DNA from: Armatimonadota bacterium
GTDB taxonomy: Bacteria; Armatimonadota; DTGP01; JAHWJO01
Assembly (NCBI GenBank): GCA_019348365.1
Contig: JAHWJO010000167.1
Location: 1-8,787, forward strand
DNA: 8,787 bases
Direction: 5' to 3'
Shown here: positions 5,100 to 8,787 of the stretch, in pieces
Position numbering within the stretch: position 1 is the first letter of the stretch
How the letters are laid out: each line of letters begins with the position of its first letter
Notes under the pieces: generated by a model
What the model saw: only the letters and a program-made list of their open reading frames with translations
The model's database searches: none
What the model was told of the DNA's origin: nothing
Made by a program: the position numbers and the translations under genes

Positions 5100-7862
5100 C
5101 GTAACGCAGCGACACTTCTCTCCCGGATCGGAGCCGCCGCTCTGGTCCTCGGTATCCTCGGAGCTTCCGCCCCTCGGGCCGTCGCCCAGGCGTTCCAGGA
5201 TTTCACCGACAATTTCAGCGGCACCACCCTCAACCCACGATGGGAACCCGAAATACCCATCGCTGGCCCTGAATTCACGGTCAACAACGGCCTGAAGGTG
5301 TACGTTCCCCCCGGACCCTTCGATGACTGGAGCACGGTGAACAACGCCCCGCGCATTCAGATGCCCGCCCCCACCGGCGACTTCACCATGACCGGCCGGA
5401 TCACGTCGGTCGTGGGCGCCGACGGGACGGCTCCCGCGACCGGCAACTACCATGCCGCTCTGATGGTCAAGCTGGGCGACACCAACAAGATCTACTGGGG
5501 GATGTACACCAACAACACCACCCTCCGGCTGGAGCGCAGCGGCTCCGGCATCCGGAGCGTCACCATCGCCGGACCGCCCGTCGATCTGCGGGTGATCCGC
5601 GTCCAGAACGTGTACCACTTCTATTACAAGCTGAACGAAGCGGACCCCTGGATCGAGCTTGTCAACAACAACGTGCCCGTCACCATCACCGACGCGGCGC
5701 CCGTGCAGACGGTCGGCATTTTGCAGAAGACCTGGGGCGCCGGGGTCGAGCTCACCGCAAACTGGTCCCGGTTCACCCTGTCGGCGGGGCAGAACGTCTT
5801 CTCCTCGATTAACGGCACCGTCGCCACCAACGGCCCCAGCCCGTCCAAGCTGCACGCCCAGCTCCTCAACGCGGCCGGGAATAGTGTCCTGGCCCTCACC
5901 CCAATCGCCGACAACGGGACGTTCAGCTTCCCCGCAGAGCCGGGGACCTACACCGTCCGGCTGGTCGGCAGCGACTTGTTGAGCTCGCAGGCGGAAGCCA
6001 CCAAGTCGGTGACGGTTCAGGCCGGTTCACCCGCTACCGTCAGCTTCACTGGCATCCAGGTCTCTCCCGACCTAAACCCGGCGACGAGCGAGAAGTTCAC
6101 CCACAACTTCACCGGCCCGACGCTGGATCCGAACTTCGCCATCGAAATGCCGAAGGCCGGCGCCACGATCAATACCAACAACGGCCTCCAGATCAGCGTT
6201 CCGGCCAACAATGCGTTCGATTACTGGAGCACCATCGACGAATCTCCCAAGGTCCGCATCCCGGCCCCGGCGGGGGATTTCATCACCTCCGTTCAGATCA
6301 ACGCCACCGACCTCGAAGGCAATCCGGCTACCGGTAATTTCAACGCCTACCTGGCCATCAAGTTCGCCCCGCGCGACGCGATCGTGTATACACTGGTCTT
6401 CCGCGACACCACCCTTGAGGTGCTCCGTTTGGGCGGCGCCGAGGGCCAGCAGATCACCATTCCCCCGGCCCCGGTCTGGGTGCAGGTCCGGAAGGTCGGC
6501 AACCGATACTCTTTCTACTATAAGAACAGCGCCACGGACCAGTGGCTGCCGTTTGCCGCCACGCCTGAGGGACCGGCGAAGGTCATCACCGACATCCGGA
6601 AGCCGCAGGAGATCCAGCTCGGCTTGAAGACCTGGGATGCGAACGTCTCACCCGCGGTCCGAGCGACCTTCAACGACTTCTCCCTCGAAGCGGTGAAGAT
6701 CATCCGGCTGGCTCCCGTCACCGGCACGGTGACGACCAACGGCCCTTCGCCCGCCAATACGAGCATCCAGCTCAGGGATGCCACGGGGACGGTCGTGGCC
6801 GTGGTTCCCGTGGCGGCAAACGGATCCTTCTCCACCACCGTGGCGGAGGGAGCCTATACCGCCACCGTGATCGGCAACATGGTCGTGCCGGGGCAGGCCG
6901 CCGCGACGAAGACGGTGAACGTTGTGTCCGGACAGGCAAACACGGTCGACTTCACGGTCAACCTGGTCGCTCCCCTCGTTCCGGGGTCGGGCGTCGTCTT
7001 CACCGATGCGTTCACGGGGACGACCCTCAAACCCGAATGGACCGTTGAAACCCCGGTTGCCGGCCCGACCGTCAACGTGGACAACGGGACTCTCAACATC
7101 ACCCTTCCCGGAAGCCGTGCATTCGACATCTGGGCCGGCATCCCGGCCGACCAGCCGAGAGTCACCCTGCCGAACCCCGTCGGGGACTTCGTCATGACCG
7201 CTACGCTCAACGGGGTCACCGATACCGCGGGCGAACCGATTGAAAACCGGAACTTCCATTCCGGCCTTTACGTCCACCTCGGCGGTTCGGATGCCATCAT
7301 GTGGGGGGCTTACCGCTCCAACAACACCCTTCGGCTGGAGCGGAGCGGAACCGGCTTCGGTCCGAACATCACCACACTCACTCTCCCGGCTCAACTCCAG
7401 ATCCGGCGAGTGGGCAATACCTACACCTTCTTCTATCGGCAGCAGCAGAGCGATGCCTGGTCGCAGCTGATGGAAAGCGACACTTCGACCACCCCGCGTT
7501 CGATCACCGTACCCACTCCGGCGGAGCGGGTGGGGGTGTTCCAGAAATCCTGGGAGCCGCTGGCGCTCACCGCGAAATGGTCGAACTTCTCCCTGGAGAG
7601 CGTCGGCGCCGTCACCCCTGCGGGCTGCAAGGGGAACGTCAACGACGACAAGGCCATCAACATCCAGGACGCGGTCGGAATCCTCCGCCACATCGTCTCG
7701 GGCGGGGATGTCGCTCAGGGCGCCCTCACGGGTCAGGCGTTGCAGAACGCAGACGTGGACGGCCAGGGCGGCGTCAACGTCCAGGATGCGGTGCTCCTGC
7801 TCCAGGCCATCGTCAACATCGCGCCGGGTAACACCGTCATCACGAATCTGACCTGCCCGTAA
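5097..7862 (+). CDS. Secreted protein with three beta-sandwich (LamG/DUF1349-like) repeats, two spacer domains and a dockerin module
   Basis: Predicted 921-residue exported protein, role unknown. Signal peptide residues 1-30 (hydrophobic AALVLGILGAS, cleavage after RAVA). Three homologous units of about 195 residues start near 36, 334 and 635, each opening with NFSGTTLxPxW-like sequence and containing DFxMTxxI, YWGMYTNNTTLRLERSGSG and YxFYYK motifs; the pattern suggests a concanavalin A-like sandwich that binds glycans. Units 1 and 2 are each followed by an ~85-residue carboxypeptidase-regulatory-like domain (INGTVATNGPSPS..., VTGTVTTNGPSPA...). Residues 842-905 form a dockerin with two loop-helix repeats (NVNDDKAINIQD and DVDGQGGVNVQD). 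The only two cysteines, C844 and C920, flank the dockerin. A very strong terminator follows the stop by 66 bases. The domain family names are inferred from pattern, without a profile search. Confidence 0.88.
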   Translation: MRNAATLLSRIGAAALVLGILGASAPRAVAQAFQDFTDNFSGTTLNPRWEPEIPIAGPEFTVNNGLKVYVPPGPFDDWSTVNNAPRIQMPAPTGDFTMTGRITSVVGADGTAPATGNYHAALMVKLGDTNKIYWGMYTNNTTLRLERSGSGIRSVTIAGPPVDLRVIRVQNVYHFYYKLNEADPWIELVNNNVPVTITDAAPVQTVGILQKTWGAGVELTANWSRFTLSAGQNVFSSINGTVATNGPSPSKLHAQLLNAAGNSVLALTPIADNGTFSFPAEPGTYTVRLVGSDLLSSQAEATKSVTVQAGSPATVSFTGIQVSPDLNPATSEKFTHNFTGPTLDPNFAIEMPKAGATINTNNGLQISVPANNAFDYWSTIDESPKVRIPAPAGDFITSVQINATDLEGNPATGNFNAYLAIKFAPRDAIVYTLVFRDTTLEVLRLGGAEGQQITIPPAPVWVQVRKVGNRYSFYYKNSATDQWLPFAATPEGPAKVITDIRKPQEIQLGLKTWDANVSPAVRATFNDFSLEAVKIIRLAPVTGTVTTNGPSPANTSIQLRDATGTVVAVVPVAANGSFSTTVAEGAYTATVIGNMVVPGQAAATKTVNVVSGQANTVDFTVNLVAPLVPGSGVVFTDAFTGTTLKPEWTVETPVAGPTVNVDNGTLNITLPGSRAFDIWAGIPADQPRVTLPNPVGDFVMTATLNGVTDTAGEPIENRNFHSGLYVHLGGSDAIMWGAYRSNNTLRLERSGTGFGPNITTLTLPAQLQIRRVGNTYTFFYRQQQSDAWSQLMESDTSTTPRSITVPTPAERVGVFQKSWEPLALTAKWSNFSLESVGAVTPAGCKGNVNDDKAINIQDAVGILRHIVSGGDVAQGALTGQALQNADVDGQGGVNVQDAVLLLQAIVNIAPGNTVITNLTCP
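5202..7602 (+). repeat. Intragenic long-period repeat (three ~900-bp units, last partial)
   Basis: The beta-sandwich units begin at about 5202, 6096 and 6999, a period of roughly 900 bases, with the spacer domain repeated at about 5805-6063 and 6712-6970. Conservation is at protein level, strongest between units 1 and 3; unit 2 has lost the RLERSGSG motif (reads LEVLRLGGAEG). This is old domain duplication rather than recent DNA duplication. Confidence 0.85.
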
Positions 7863-7927
7863 ACCCTCCGAGCAGGATCAGATGCAATATCTGAGGAGTG
7901 CTACGCTTCCTCGGGAGTATAAAACAT

Positions 7928-7970
7928 AAAGATCGGCCTCCGGGAGGAATCCCGGAGGCCGATCTTTTTA
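7928..7970 (+). terminator. Strong intrinsic terminator, probably bidirectional
   Basis: An 18-bp perfect stem (7928-7945 with 7950-7967) around a GGAA loop is GC-rich, and a TTTTT run begins at the 3' end of the stem. It ends transcription of the secreted protein gene. On the minus strand the stem is followed by a T-rich TTTATGTTTT, so it can also stop transcripts from the convergent aldo/keto reductase gene. Confidence 0.95.
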
Positions 7971-7971
7971 T

Positions 7972-8123
7972 TGGCACAATCGAGAAGTTTGTGGGAAATG
8001 GGAGGGGGTTGAAGTCGGCACAGGCCGATCCGTTCGACTTCGCTCAGGACATGCTTTGCGCCATTGTAGCCGCGATTTTAATCGCCGGGCCCACGCCGAC
8101 CCACAGACTCTTCGATTGTGCCG
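7972..8123. mobile_element. MITE-like element with 24-bp imperfect terminal inverted repeats
   Basis: Positions 7972-7995 and 8100-8123 are reverse complements at 20 of 24 bases (shared core GGCACAATCGA and TGTGGG). They enclose about 104 bases with no credible gene. Size, terminal repeats and intergenic position between convergent genes fit a non-autonomous miniature element or a deletion remnant of an insertion sequence. TTTA occurs close to both ends, but no clean target-site duplication is visible. A transcribed long hairpin is the alternative. Confidence 0.5.
8011..8054. repeat. REP-like interspersed motif (TTCGACTTCGCTCAGGACA)
   Basis: Within the inverted-repeat element, GAAGTCG (8011-8017) pairs with CGACTTC (8035-8041), followed by GCTCAGGACATGC. 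From memory, TTCGACTTCGCTCAGGACA is a widespread intergenic repeat in environmental bacterial genomes, where it yields spurious 'FDFAQD' peptides. The hairpin is seen directly; the repeat-family assignment is recalled, not searched. Confidence 0.45.
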
Positions 8124-8214
8124 TTTAATCTATCGGGAACCGTGTGGGTAATCGTCGACCGTCCGGCATTGAAACACCGGTCCATCCGAAGCGCCTACTC
8201 TATCGGATGCAGCT

Positions 8215-8787
8215 TCAATCGACCGGGAACCAGGTCCTCTCCTCCTGAGCCTGCCCTGCCGTCAGGTTCAACGCTTCCAACTCTTCCCAGATCCCCTCCG
8301 GAAGCTCCAGCGTTGCGCCGCGCAGGTTTGCGTCCAGCTCTTCGGGAGTCTTCGCGCCGCTCAGGGTGCAATGCACGAGCGGCTGCCGGATGCAGAACTG
8401 GAGGATCACCGCCACCATCGGCACGTCGTTCTCCCGGCACCAGCGGTAAAGCCGACGCGCCGCATCCAGGTCCCGCTCCGGAGGCCGGATTCGCCCCTCC
8501 CGCACGAGCCGTGCCGGCTCTTCCCCGATCAGGAGGCCATGCGCCAGTGGAGAGCCGTTCAGCACCCCCACATCATTTGCCTCCGCGAGTTGCAGCAATC
8601 CGCCAGCGAGCGCCGTGGTGCGGATCGGGTGATAATCGTTATAGGTGTGGATGGCGTAGAACCGGACGGTTTCGATGGCCCGGCGGTGGATGTCGTGGCT
8701 GCTCTCCGCCTGTCCGATCCCTCGTATCACCCCCTGCTCGTTCAATGCCTCCAGGGCTTCCAGCGCACCGCCGGGCTGTACGACGAG
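8215..8787 (-). CDS. Aldo/keto reductase family protein, C-terminal 190 residues (N-terminus beyond window edge)
   Basis: NAD(P)H-dependent oxidoreductase of the (beta/alpha)8 aldo/keto reductase superfamily, presumably cytosolic; substrate not identifiable. The frame is open from the right edge to a TGA at 8215. Family features visible in order: GALEALEALNEQGVIRGIG (the helix and strand preceding the 'GxS/G' turn), LNGSPLAHGLLIG (barrel strand with Pro/Leu-rich loop), VAVILQFCIRQP, then SGAKTPEELDANL, which matches the C-terminal cofactor-binding 'GA(K/R)xxxQ/Exxxn' region. Closest in style to the sugar dehydrogenase-like group (L-fucose or D-threo-aldose dehydrogenases). The catalytic Asp/Tyr/Lys/His tetrad lies in the missing part. 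A TTG inside the frame at 8745 is not needed as a start because the reading continues upstream. It converges with the secreted protein gene and may share the terminator at 7928-7970. Confidence 0.88.
   Translation of the reverse strand, partial: LVVQPGGALEALEALNEQGVIRGIGQAESSHDIHRRAIETVRFYAIHTYNDYHPIRTTALAGGLLQLAEANDVGVLNGSPLAHGLLIGEEPARLVREGRIRPPERDLDAARRLYRWCRENDVPMVAVILQFCIRQPLVHCTLSGAKTPEELDANLRGATLELPEGIWEELEALNLTAGQAQEERTWFPVD

Noticed and set aside
5082..5855. Long minus-strand open frames opposite the secreted protein (also 6648-7691)
   Set aside because: Antisense shadows with Gly/Asp/Val/Arg-rich composition and no ribosome site or family motif.
7898..8128. A 76-codon plus-strand open frame after the secreted protein
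   Set aside because: It runs through the terminator stem and the inverted-repeat element; the FDFAQD peptide in it is typical of a translated intergenic repeat.

Overview
The window looks like part of a high-GC bacterial chromosome. It carries one housekeeping gene, two large secreted proteins that each end in a dockerin-type module, and an unusually scarred region between them. SPDG-type propeller repeats and short C-terminal 'GDVNxDGxVxVQD...LLL' modules on otherwise unrelated secreted proteins are common in Armatimonadota and related environmental phyla. That placement is a guess from protein style; no RNA gene or marker here fixes the taxonomy.

Layout: positions 1-981 (minus) hold the N-terminal 327 codons of phosphoglycerate kinase (pgk), cut by the left edge. 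A -35/-10 pair and a 13-bp perfect hairpin lie just upstream. Positions 1105-3582 (minus) encode a secreted protein of about 15 propeller-blade motifs with a C-terminal dockerin-like module. Positions 3583-4390 are a junction zone. It holds an operator-like palindrome, the frameshifted start of a possible Tat-exported protein (plus strand), and a truncated second copy of the pgk 5' end (minus) with its own copy of the pgk promoter block. Positions 4391-5096 are non-coding as far as can be seen, with a TTGATC palindrome cluster and a 13-bp tandem duplication. Positions 5097-7862 (plus) encode a 921-residue secreted protein with three beta-sandwich repeats, two spacer domains and a dockerin module, probably starting at TTG. 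A very strong terminator (7928-7970) and a MITE-like inverted-repeat element (7972-8123) follow. Positions 8215-8787 (minus) hold the C-terminal part of an aldo/keto reductase, cut by the right edge.

The main find is the pgk duplication. A 224-bp stretch (665-888 and 3957-4180) is identical in both copies, while the adjoining homologous sequence is only about 81% identical on one side and less on the other. This sharp-edged mosaic suggests gene conversion, or an assembly join, between an intact gene and a broken paralogue. The two copies are direct repeats that bracket the propeller-dockerin gene, so recombination between them would delete it. The two dockerin-bearing secreted proteins may work together at the cell surface, but no cohesin partner is visible here. 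No CRISPR array, tRNA, rRNA or intact transposase was seen.
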